From: an uncultured Bacilli bacterium
GTDB taxonomy: Bacteria; Bacillota_I; Bacilli_A; RF39; UBA660
Direction: 5' to 3'
Length of the DNA stretch: 19,534 nucleotides
Assembly: GCA_948479395.1 (NCBI GenBank)
Contig: CAOLUI010000019.1
Location: 1-19,534 of the forward strand
The notes under the pieces are model-generated. The model saw only the letters and a program-made list of their open reading frames with translations, was not told where the DNA came from and ran no database searches. The position numbers were made by a program, and so were the translations under genes. Positions 7,137 through 15,077 of this stretch are shown here, piece by piece (positions within the stretch are counted from its first letter, which is position 1; every line of letters begins with the position of its first letter).

Positions 7137-8141
7137 CTAAAATAATGAGTTATTATGATTTATTTTTAAATGCTCATAAGCTTTTTCAGTGACACGACGC
7201 CCTCTAGGAGTTCTTTTAATAAAACCTTCTTGTAAAAGAAACGGTTCTACAACATCTTCAATAGTCGAGGTTTCCTCGCCAATTGATGTAGCAATGGTTT
7301 CTATTCCTACTGGACCGCCATTAAATTTGGTAATTAAACTAGTAAGATATTCAATATCAATATTATCTAAACCATATTGATCAACTTTTAGTCTTTTTAA
7401 GGCATTTTTTGCTAAATCAAGTTCAATTTTTGAAGCACCATCAACTAAAGCAAAATCCCGAACTCTTTTAAATAAACGATTAGCAATACGAGGAGTTTTT
7501 CGGCAGCGTTTACTAAGTTCACTTGCGGCTTCATCAACTATCGCCATTTCTAAAACTTTACTTGTTCTTTTAATAATATTTTTTAACTCTTCTTCTTTGT
7601 AATATTCTAATTTAGAAATTATGCCAAAACGATCTCTTAAGGGAGAAGATATATCTCCAGCTCTTGTTGTGGCACCAACTAAAGTAAAGGGCGGTAAATC
7701 AATTTTAATGTTACGTGATTTGCCTTCGCTCCCAATAATTAGATCGATTTCGAAATCTTCCATGGCTGGATATAAAACTTCTTCGATAAATTTAGGCATA
7801 CGATGAATTTCATCGATAAATAAAACGTCTCCTGGTTCTAAAGTTGATAAAATAGCGGCTAAATCTCCTGTTTTCTCAATAGAAGGCCCACTAGCTGTTT
7901 TAATATTAGTTCCTAGTTCATTAGCAATTATATGAGCCAATGTTGTTTTTCCAAGCCCTGGAGGGCCATATAATAAAACATGATCAAGAGGTTCTCCGCG
8001 CATTAAAGCCGCTTTTATAAAAATACGAAGATTTTCTTTAATTTCTGTTTGACCAATATATTCATCTAAAGAGGATGGTCTAATATCCAATTCAAAAACA
8101 TCTTCACTATTTTTATCAGCATCAATTATTCTGTTATTCAT
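7137..8141 (-). CDS. ruvB: Holliday junction branch migration ATPase RuvB
   Basis: RuvB is the hexameric AAA+ motor that, with RuvA, drives branch migration of Holliday junctions. The 334-residue protein has RPSSLDEYIGQ (21-31), Walker A GPPGLGKTT (59-67), Walker B DEIH (110-113), VGATTRAG (155-162), the arginine-finger region PLRDRFG (167-173) and a C-terminal winged-helix end with RTPRGRRVTEKAY. Length is normal. It starts 18 nt after ruvA ends. The stop codon overlaps the Shine-Dalgarno region of the next gene, which suggests translational coupling. Confidence 0.98.
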   Translation of the reverse strand: MNNRIIDADKNSEDVFELDIRPSSLDEYIGQTEIKENLRIFIKAALMRGEPLDHVLLYGPPGLGKTTLAHIIANELGTNIKTASGPSIEKTGDLAAILSTLEPGDVLFIDEIHRMPKFIEEVLYPAMEDFEIDLIIGSEGKSRNIKIDLPPFTLVGATTRAGDISSPLRDRFGIISKLEYYKEEELKNIIKRTSKVLEMAIVDEAASELSKRCRKTPRIANRLFKRVRDFALVDGASKIELDLAKNALKRLKVDQYGLDNIDIEYLTSLITKFNGGPVGIETIATSIGEETSTIEDVVEPFLLQEGFIKRTPRGRRVTEKAYEHLKINHNNSLF

Positions 8142-8159
8142 AAGGCTCCTTTCTAAAAA

Positions 8160-8711
8160 TTATTTTAATAATAATTTTAAGGCATCTTTTAATTGATCTT
8201 CTAATTTTAATTCTTGGTTTAGTTTAGGTAATATTTTTTTAATATCATTTATTTTATAGCCTAAACTTTCTAAAACTTCTACTAATTCTTCATAACCATT
8301 AGTTGAGGTATTATCATTTTTAATTAATTTTCCTTTTAAATCCAAAATTATTTGACGAGCTATTTTTTCTCCTATTTTAGGAAATTTAGTTAAATATAAA
8401 ATATTTTCTCGATCAATAGCATCAATTATACCAGCAACGCTCCCTGTTGCTAACATTGGTAAGGCCATTTTGGGCCCTAATCCTTTAACATTTATTAAGC
8501 GTAAAAATAAAGCTTTTTCTTCTAAACTATTGAATCCATAAAAAGAAATTTCATCTTCTCTTATATGAGTATATAAATAAATTTTTTTCTCTTCTCCAAT
8601 TGGAAAACTAAAAGGATTAGCAACATATATAAGATATCCTATACCATTATTTTCTAAAGTAATATAATTTTTTTCTAGTTCAACAATTTTTCCTTTAATA
8701 AAACTGAACAT
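8160..8711 (-). CDS. ruvA: Holliday junction branch migration protein RuvA
   Basis: RuvA binds four-way junctions and loads RuvB. The 183-residue protein has the N-terminal OB-fold (MFSFIKGKIVEL, then THIREDEISFYGF at 48-60), two helix-hairpin-helix elements (VKGLGPKMA near 75-83 and FPKIGEKIA near 110-118) and a C-terminal domain III (about 138-183) after a short linker. It is slightly shorter than the E. coli protein, as is common in Firmicutes. AAGGTGG lies 4 nt upstream of the ATG. It is the first gene of the operon after the sigma-factor terminator. Confidence 0.96.
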   Translation of the reverse strand: MFSFIKGKIVELEKNYITLENNGIGYLIYVANPFSFPIGEEKKIYLYTHIREDEISFYGFNSLEEKALFLRLINVKGLGPKMALPMLATGSVAGIIDAIDRENILYLTKFPKIGEKIARQIILDLKGKLIKNDNTSTNGYEELVEVLESLGYKINDIKKILPKLNQELKLEDQLKDALKLLLK

Positions 8712-8727
8712 AATACCACCTTGATTA

Positions 8728-8736
8728 ATTTTATCA
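8728..8736 (-). promoter_or_regulatory. Possible extended -10 promoter for ruvA
   Basis: TGATAAAAT on the minus strand fits TGn plus a 5/6 match to TATAAT. It lies between the sigma-factor terminator and the ruvA ribosome-binding site. It would give a leader of only about 10-15 nt. No clear -35 is seen. Confidence 0.35.
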
Positions 8737-8743
8737 CAGAAAG

Positions 8744-8777
8744 AAAAAAAAAGCTCTTTTATTTGGAAAGCTTTTTT
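8744..8777 (-). terminator. Rho-independent terminator at the end of the sigma-like gene
   Basis: A 9-bp perfect stem (AAAAAAGCT at 8777-8769, AGCTTTTTT at 8755-8747) encloses a 13-nt loop and merges into a T run at 8752-8744. The left arm overlaps the last codons and the stop codon of the sigma-like gene. Only two stem pairs are G-C, so read-through into ruvA is possible. Confidence 0.6.
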
Positions 8778-11700
8778 AATTTTAAAGATACTTCAGTATT
8801 AAAAGGCAGACGACCAGTATATTCTTTTAATACACTTTCAATAGCTAAAGATATTTTTTCATCTGGTATATAACAAGTTGATGTTTTTTGTAAAGAATTT
8901 GTATAACGTTGTTTTATTTTTTTGCCAAATATTTCTTCTATTAACAATAATATTTCTAAACTACTTTCAGAATCAGGGTTTTGGCGATATTTATTTGCTA
9001 AATTTAATAAAATTTGCGCTTCTATTTTAAATTGACATGATAACTCTAAACTTAAATTTTCATCAAAAGAATAAGAATCTAGAGAACATTCGATAATAGA
9101 CTGTAATTCATCTTCCCCAATATGACGTCCATATAAATAATTATATTTAGTAAATAGTTCAGCCGCAAAATTTTTTAATTTTAATTGTTCTAACTTAGAA
9201 CGAGTTTCTAAAAAGCCTTGACGTTTCTTTTGAATTACTTCTAAATTTAAAGGGTTTGATTCTATCGTATTATTTTTCCTACAAGAAATATTCCTTTTAT
9301 AAATTTGAGAATTTTCCAGAATTATTTTTTTATTTTCAATTAAATATTCTATTCTTTTCTTAGCTCTACCATAATTTTGATAACAATTTTTTAATTCTAT
9401 TTTATTTTGGGGCCAAGAAAGTATTTGATCTAAATTAGGACCATGACGTAAATATATACTTTCTTTTTGTTTTTCTCCTAAAAACTCTAAGGCCCATAAT
9501 ATATCTTCTTTTTTATATTTATTTATAATAAGTTGCTCTTCAATTTTTTTATTTTTTTCTTTTTTCATTTGTTTATTTCCTTCTTTTTGAATTAATATTT
9601 TAATATATTTTTCTTTATTTTGTTGAATATCAATTATTTTCAAACAAGCTCTTTTATAATTTTTATAATAATTGTCTAATGATTCTTTATTAATTTTTGG
9701 CCAAGAAAGTATTTGATCTAAATTAGGACCATGACGCAGATATAAAGCTTCTTTTTGTTTTTCTCCTAAAAACTCTAAGGCCCATAATATATCTTCTTTT
9801 TTATATTTATTTATAATAAGTTGCTCTTCAATTTTTTTATTTTTTTCTTCTAAATCAACTCGATTTTCAATTAAATATTCTATTCTTTTGCATGCATAAT
9901 AATAATTTTGATAACACTTTTTTGATTCCGTTTTATTTTGGGGCCAAGAAAGTATTTGATCTAAATTAGGACCATAACGTAAATATATACTTTCTTTTTG
10001 TTTTTCTCCTAAAAACTCTAAGGCCCATAATATATCTTCCTTTTTATATTTATTTATAATAAGTTGCTCTTCCATTTTTTTATTTTTTTCTTTTTTCATT
10101 TGTTTATTTCCTTCTTTTTGAATTAATATTTTAATATATTTTTCTTTATTTTGTTGAATATCAATTATTTTCAAACAAGCTCTTTTATAATTTTTATAAT
10201 AATTGTCTAATGATTCTTTATTAATTTTTGGCCAAGAAAGTATTTGATCTAAATTAGGACCATGACGCAGATATAAAGCTTCCTTTTGTTTGTCACCCAA
10301 AAACTCTAAGGCCCATAATATATCTTCTTTTTTATATTTATTTATAACAAGTTGCTCTTCAATTTTTTTATTTTTTTCTTCTAAATCAACTCGATTTTCA
10401 ATTAAATATTCTATTCTTTTGCATGCTCTTCGATATCTTGGGTAATAATTTCTTAAATTATCTTCAGTTTCTTTAGGCCAAGGGAGTATTTGATCTAAAT
10501 TAGAACCATGACGCAAATATATAATTTCTTTTGATTTCTTTCCTAAAAATTCTATAGCCCATAATATATCATTTATATCTTGACATCCTATAATATTTTT
10601 TAAACTAGATTTATCGATATTATGTTTATCTTTAATTAAACCTTTTATTTTTTCATAAATAGCATTATATTCTTCTAGATAGTTATAATTCTTTTCAGGC
10701 CATGATAAGAATTGATCTAAATTAGGACCATGACGCAGATATAAAATATCAATTTCTCTTTCTTCTAAAAATTTTAAAGACCAAATTATATCTTCTTTAG
10801 ACTCTTGCTTTATTAGATTTGTTTTTTCAATTCTTTTATTAAATTTTTCTCTATTTTGAATAATATATAAAATTCGTTTATAAGCATATTGGTAATCACT
10901 ATAATATTTACGTTTTTCTTGAAAAGAAAAGTCAGACCAAGATAATGTTTGATCTAAATTAGACCCATGTCGTAATTCAATTACATTAATATAATTTGCC
11001 TTTAAAAATTGAAAAGACCAAATTATATTTTCTTTTGTTTCTTGTTTTATTATACTTAAGCCTTGATTTTTTTTTATTTTAACTTTATTTTCGTATTTTT
11101 CCCTATTTTGAAGAATATATTTAATTCTTCTTATAATTTTACGATATTTATCTTCATAATAGATACCATTTTCATCTAAATTTGGCCAAGGAATTAATTG
11201 ATTTAAATGTTTTGTATGACGCAAGAACAAAATACTTTTTTGCTCTTCTGTTAAAAATTGCATCGTCCACATAACATCTTCTGAAGTTTCGAAATCTAAA
11301 ATATTAGTATATTCCTCATTTTTTATATCCTCTTTATTTTGTTTAAGTAAAACACTCATTCTTTTATAAATGTTATAAAACATATACCCCTCAACTTTAT
11401 TTGTCATTTCTTCATAAGACATTAAATGATTGCCATGTCTTTGAAATAAAAGACGCTGATGATCTTTTGATAACCTCTTAGCCGCTTCTAATATTTCTTT
11501 TTGAGTATAATCTGAAAAACGAAATCTTAAAAAGTATGTTTGCATCTTTCTTTGGATTTTTTGATAAATTACTTGTTCACTATAACGTTTACTCTTCAAA
11601 AACTGCTCATAATAAGAAAACATGTATTTTAAATCTTTTTCAATATATTCAATATAAGTTAAAAAGTTTTCAGAATATTCTCTTAATTTAACAGGATAAA

Positions 11701-13102
11701 TAAATTCTTCCTTTAAATTTAAACCTCGAAACTGACAATATATTTTTATATCTCTTGCTGGAAACATTTCAAGTAATTTTTTTAAAATAGAAAAAGTCAA
11801 ATTAGGGTGTAATTCTTGAATATTAAAAGCACTTTTATTTAAAGATTTATCTTGAAAAATATCAGCTTCTAAATTAATTGTTTTAAAATCATCTTCTCTC
11901 AAGGTTTTAATTATTCGATTTCTGCTTAATTTTTGTAAAGTTTTTCCTTCAATTTGTCTAATACGCTCTCGTGAAAGATTAAATTTTTTTCCTATTTCTT
12001 CTAAATTATAAGCTCTTTCAACTCCAATTCCATAACGAAGTTTTATAATTTCTAATTCTCTAGGATTTAATATCTTTTTTAAACTATTTTTTAGAAATTC
12101 TTGTTCATATTTATCAACAACGACTTCTTCAATATCATTATCACTTTCAGGAATTACATCTTCTAAAGAAAGTTCATCATCACCAATAGGGGTTTCTAGA
12201 GAAATAGGCTTTTTTATCTTAAATAATTCTTGCACTTTTTTAACTGAAATTTTCATTTTTTGAGCAATTTCTTCTTCACTTGGTTCTCGATTTAATTTAA
12301 TACTTAATTCTATTTTAATTCGATACAATTTATTAAGTAATTCAACCGTCGGAACAGGAATTCTAATCGTATGGGCTTGATCAGCCAAAGCCCTTGTTAT
12401 ACCTTGTCTAATCCACCAAGTAGCATAAGTAGAAAAACGGGCCTTTGAAGGATCATATCGATCAATTGCTTTTAATAATCCCATTGCCCCTTCTTGAACT
12501 AAATCTTCATAATCTAAACCTAGATTGATATATTTTGATGCAATTTTTTTTACTAAATTAATATTTTTAGTTACAAAAATATTTTTAGCATTTTCATCTC
12601 CATTTTTTATTTTTTCTAATAAATCTAATTGTTCATGATAATACTTATTTGATTTAGAATCTTCACAATACTCTATTAAATAAAATTTGTATAAACCTAT
12701 AATATTCTTATCATTTCTAACAAATTGATAAAAATATTTATCTTTATAATTTTCTTTGATTTTCTGAAAAAAAGTTATAAATAAAGGCATTTTATCTAAT
12801 GTGCTTAAATCTTCAAATTTAAAAATATATTTTATTCTTGCGAGGAAATTAAATAAAGGAGCTAATTTGCTATAAATATCTTCTATACTTGTTTCTAAAT
12901 CTATTTTTAGAGCTTCAAAATTTAGTTTTAAAAAATCAGGATTGATTTTATCTTTTAAATATTTTTCTAAAATTTTAGAAAAATCATTTGCGGCTAAATT
13001 ATTGAGAAGTGATATCTGATATATCTCATTCCAATCCTCATCAGAAATAGCTAAAAAGGCAAATTTAGTTTTTAATTCTTGGATTCTTAATTCTTTTTCC
13101 AT
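8759..13102 (-). CDS. Giant RpoD-like sigma factor with tandem C-terminal sigma-4-like modules
   Basis: About 1447 residues, four times a normal sigma-70. Residues 1-150 are not recognised and lack the DPVRMYL signature of region 1.2. Region 2 (about 157-249) has LVQEGAMGLLKAIDRYDP and FSTYATWWIRQGITRALADQ, then TIRIPVP, so -10 recognition and melting should be RpoD-like. Region 3 (about 250-330) includes SLETPIGDDE. Region 4 (about 339-395) has LRYG and YNLEEIGKKFNLSRERIRQIE, an intact -35-binding helix-turn-helix. A linker (about 396-540) is followed by about nine modules (541-1260) with the consensus ILWALEFL, YLRHGPNLDQ, LSWP, then Y and RI positions. RHG or its variants fall near residues 554, 627, 711, 788, 862, 945, 1041, 1122 and 1218. 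The C-terminal 190 residues are unrecognised and helical-looking. The ATG at 13102 is chosen because GAGG sits 6 nt upstream; an in-frame GTG at 13114 belongs to that Shine-Dalgarno region. The gene has its own promoter and terminator. Its role (primary, alternative or specialised sigma) cannot be told from sequence. Confidence 0.88.
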   Translation of the reverse strand: MEKELRIQELKTKFAFLAISDEDWNEIYQISLLNNLAANDFSKILEKYLKDKINPDFLKLNFEALKIDLETSIEDIYSKLAPLFNFLARIKYIFKFEDLSTLDKMPLFITFFQKIKENYKDKYFYQFVRNDKNIIGLYKFYLIEYCEDSKSNKYYHEQLDLLEKIKNGDENAKNIFVTKNINLVKKIASKYINLGLDYEDLVQEGAMGLLKAIDRYDPSKARFSTYATWWIRQGITRALADQAHTIRIPVPTVELLNKLYRIKIELSIKLNREPSEEEIAQKMKISVKKVQELFKIKKPISLETPIGDDELSLEDVIPESDNDIEEVVVDKYEQEFLKNSLKKILNPRELEIIKLRYGIGVERAYNLEEIGKKFNLSRERIRQIEGKTLQKLSRNRIIKTLREDDFKTINLEADIFQDKSLNKSAFNIQELHPNLTFSILKKLLEMFPARDIKIYCQFRGLNLKEEFIYPVKLREYSENFLTYIEYIEKDLKYMFSYYEQFLKSKRYSEQVIYQKIQRKMQTYFLRFRFSDYTQKEILEAAKRLSKDHQRLLFQRHGNHLMSYEEMTNKVEGYMFYNIYKRMSVLLKQNKEDIKNEEYTNILDFETSEDVMWTMQFLTEEQKSILFLRHTKHLNQLIPWPNLDENGIYYEDKYRKIIRRIKYILQNREKYENKVKIKKNQGLSIIKQETKENIIWSFQFLKANYINVIELRHGSNLDQTLSWSDFSFQEKRKYYSDYQYAYKRILYIIQNREKFNKRIEKTNLIKQESKEDIIWSLKFLEEREIDILYLRHGPNLDQFLSWPEKNYNYLEEYNAIYEKIKGLIKDKHNIDKSSLKNIIGCQDINDILWAIEFLGKKSKEIIYLRHGSNLDQILPWPKETEDNLRNYYPRYRRACKRIEYLIENRVDLEEKNKKIEEQLVINKYKKEDILWALEFLGDKQKEALYLRHGPNLDQILSWPKINKESLDNYYKNYKRACLKIIDIQQNKEKYIKILIQKEGNKQMKKEKNKKMEEQLIINKYKKEDILWALEFLGEKQKESIYLRYGPNLDQILSWPQNKTESKKCYQNYYYACKRIEYLIENRVDLEEKNKKIEEQLIINKYKKEDILWALEFLGEKQKEALYLRHGPNLDQILSWPKINKESLDNYYKNYKRACLKIIDIQQNKEKYIKILIQKEGNKQMKKEKNKKIEEQLIINKYKKEDILWALEFLGEKQKESIYLRHGPNLDQILSWPQNKIELKNCYQNYGRAKKRIEYLIENKKIILENSQIYKRNISCRKNNTIESNPLNLEVIQKKRQGFLETRSKLEQLKLKNFAAELFTKYNYLYGRHIGEDELQSIIECSLDSYSFDENLSLELSCQFKIEAQILLNLANKYRQNPDSESSLEILLLIEEIFGKKIKQRYTNSLQKTSTCYIPDEKISLAIESVLKEYTGRLPFNTEVSLKLKKLSK
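9371..10426. repeat. 531-bp tandem duplication inside the sigma-like gene
   Basis: Segment 9371-9895 repeats at 9902-10426 with a constant offset of 531 bp (177 codons) and, by eye, only about a dozen mismatches. Each unit holds two protein modules (96 plus 81 residues between RHG motifs). The right end of both copies is the same GCATGC-containing stretch (9890-9895 and 10421-10426). Earlier modules (10430-11450) are diverged, so this pair is a recent in-frame expansion. Confidence 0.93.
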
Positions 13103-13152
13103 AATATACCTCACTTAAAAAGTTATTATAAATTATTTTTTATTTTTTTGAT

Positions 13153-13179
13153 AGTATAAGTTCGTATAAATTTTGTTAA
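13153..13179 (-). promoter_or_regulatory. Candidate promoter of the sigma-like gene
   Basis: Minus-strand TTAACA (13179-13174, 5/6 to TTGACA) and TATACT (13158-13153, 5/6 to TATAAT) are separated by a rather short 15-nt spacer. The expected start near 13146 would give a leader of about 45 nt. Upstream, at 13210-13226, is a 6-bp inverted repeat (ATAAAG, TATTT, CTTTAT) that could be an operator. The assignment is tentative. Confidence 0.45.
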
Positions 13180-13330
13180 CACTAGTTTCTTTTTTAATAT
13201 TTTTCAAAGATAAAGTATTTCTTTATAGATATTATTTATAGAGAAATTATAATCTTTTTTATTCTACAGTTTAAAAATTTCTTATGTGTAAGAAAGAAGT
13301 TGTTTTACTCAAATTTATATTTTTTCAAGT

Positions 13331-13355
13331 AAAAAAATACCAGTTTTATCTGGTA
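13331..13355 (-). terminator. Rho-independent terminator of the Tad operon
   Basis: On the minus strand TACCAG (13355-13350), loop ATAAAA and CTGGTA (13343-13338) form a 6-bp stem followed by seven T (13337-13331). The stem overlaps the tadC stop codon at 13346-13348. It isolates the Tad operon from the sigma-like gene. Confidence 0.75.
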
Positions 13356-14047
13356 AAAAAAGTTATTATAACGGGAGATAAAATAACAAGAAACATAATG
13401 GGAATAAAAAAGATAACTGATATAATACTAATTTTAGTAGGAAGTTTGGTAATTTCAGCTTTTACTTCTAAAATTTTTTTATCTCTTAAATAATCTAATT
13501 GGTTGTTTAAAGATTCTATTATACTTCCACCATACATGCTTGATTCGATTAAACTTAAAATTATACTATTAATAACATCACTGGGAATACGCTCTTTCAT
13601 TAATTCCAAACTTTCTTTAAAACTGCGCCCTAGTTTTATTTCTTCAAGCATTTTTTGAAATTCCAAAGATAATTCATTATCGACATTGGCAACAGTTATT
13701 TCTAAAGCATTTTTAAGATTTCGTCCTGATTCTAAAGTTAAACCTAAAACTTCAAAAAAGAAAATAGCATCATGTTCTAAGATTTTTATTCTTTTTTTGA
13801 TATTATAATCTAATATTAATTTTTCACTGCCTAAATAAAATAAAAATGTTATTATAGGGGCTAATAAATAGCCATAATCAGCAAAAATAAAAAGGATAAT
13901 AAAAATAGTTATAGAAAGGATTAATCTTTCAGTTAATAAACTAGTTATGCTATATTTAAAATTAGGCCCTAAAGAATTAATTTTGGCATTAATTCTCTTA
14001 ATTGAACTTGTAGGATAAATTTTGTATATTAAATGTTTTTTTTGCAT
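13346..14047 (-). CDS. tadC: TadC-like type II secretion F-domain platform protein
   Basis: This 233-residue membrane protein is the second of two T2SF-domain proteins that form the inner platform of a Tad pilus. Hydrophobic segments lie near 43-58 and 60-78, with a pair at the C-terminus (IISVIFFIPIMFLVILSPVIITF). The cytoplasmic part carries the T2SF pattern: EVLGLTLESGRNLKNALEI, a central GRSFKESLELMKERIP, then SLIESSMYGGSIIESL. Length is somewhat short for TadC but normal for monoderm versions. The start overlaps the tadB stop as TAATG, so the two are probably translated together. It is the last gene of the operon. Confidence 0.88.
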   Translation of the reverse strand: MQKKHLIYKIYPTSSIKRINAKINSLGPNFKYSITSLLTERLILSITIFIILFIFADYGYLLAPIITFLFYLGSEKLILDYNIKKRIKILEHDAIFFFEVLGLTLESGRNLKNALEITVANVDNELSLEFQKMLEEIKLGRSFKESLELMKERIPSDVINSIILSLIESSMYGGSIIESLNNQLDYLRDKKILEVKAEITKLPTKISIISVIFFIPIMFLVILSPVIITFFTR

Positions 14048-15054
14048 TATATATTCACCTTCAATACTTTTTTAACAGTAAAAACATATAAACTAAATAA
14101 AATGATTATTATTATTAAAGAAATTATTCCTAAGGGTGAGGTAAATAACGGTTTAAAATATACCGGATTTAATATGTAAATAATTAAAACAAATATGAAG
14201 GGTAAAAATAGTAATACTCGAAAAACAAAAACACTTGCTGCTGTTAAACTATTTAATTCGTTACGTAACTTTTTTTGATCGAAAATCGATTTTTCAATCA
14301 TCGCAAAAACCCGAATTATATTTCCACCTGTTTTATTTAATAAAGTAAGAGAAGAAGCTATATATCGGGCATCTTCTAATTTAACTCTTTCATAAAAGCG
14401 GTTAAAAACAATATCTAAACTTAATCCATAAGTTATATCTAAATAAATTTTTTTAAACTCATCAGCAATTGGACCATCAAGTTCTTGTTTAACTGCACTA
14501 ATAGCTTGCATTATATTTCTTCCGGTTTTAAAACAGTTATTCATTATTATAATGGCTTTTAATAAATCATCTTCAATTTGGCGTCTTTTTTTCTTAAAAG
14601 AAATTATTAAAAAAATATCTAAGATAAAGAAGCCCAAAATAAAGGTTATAAATAAACCTAAAGGATTCACTTTATTATGTTTAAAGTTTATTGTAATAAT
14701 ATATAATAAGGCTATAAATATGCCAATTATAAATTTAAGGGCAATATAATCCATAGAAGTACGAAGTTTTTCATCTTCACTATACAGATAACGATCATAT
14801 TTCTTAGCATATTTATTTAAAAAAGTTGATTTAATAAAAAGATTAGATATAAAATGGGCAACTTGCCAAAGTTTTTTTAATAACCAATCAAAAGCTGATA
14901 TCTCATGGTTATCTTCGTATTTTAAACTAAATGGATCAAATCTTTTTTCTAGTCTAATTGCATATGTTTGACGAATTATAAAGATAATGGTAATTATTCC
15001 AATAGTAAATAAAATTAATTGGGCAATTAACATATAAATAAGATGTTGATTCAT
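14047..15054 (-). CDS. tadB: TadB-like type II secretion F-domain platform protein
   Basis: About 335 residues with an N-terminal membrane helix (about 5-27), a cytoplasmic stretch, two central helices (about 102-150), a T2SF domain (LKAIIIMNNCFKTGRNIMQAI, later LTLLNKTGGNIIRVF) and two C-terminal helices. It pairs with TadC as the platform on which the TadA ATPase acts. The ATG at 15054 is preferred because AGGA is 8 nt upstream; the ATG at 15063 has AGGA only 4 nt away but cannot be excluded. The gene starts about 23 nt after tadA ends. Confidence 0.9.
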   Translation of the reverse strand: MNQHLIYMLIAQLILFTIGIITIIFIIRQTYAIRLEKRFDPFSLKYEDNHEISAFDWLLKKLWQVAHFISNLFIKSTFLNKYAKKYDRYLYSEDEKLRTSMDYIALKFIIGIFIALLYIITINFKHNKVNPLGLFITFILGFFILDIFLIISFKKKRRQIEDDLLKAIIIMNNCFKTGRNIMQAISAVKQELDGPIADEFKKIYLDITYGLSLDIVFNRFYERVKLEDARYIASSLTLLNKTGGNIIRVFAMIEKSIFDQKKLRNELNSLTAASVFVFRVLLFLPFIFVLIIYILNPVYFKPLFTSPLGIISLIIIIILFSLYVFTVKKVLKVNI

Positions 15055-15077
15055 AAAGACCATCCTTTCCTTTTATT

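Noticed and set aside
9371..11450. Regularly repeated DNA that could look like a CRISPR or satellite array
   Set aside because: The repeats are in frame, encode diverged protein modules, have units of roughly 220-290 bp and contain no short identical repeats with unique spacers.
13102..13114. GTG at 13114 as start of the sigma-like protein
   Set aside because: The GTG is part of the GTGAGG ribosome-binding region. The ATG at 13102 is correctly spaced from it. The same reasoning moves tadA from 16421 to 16412.
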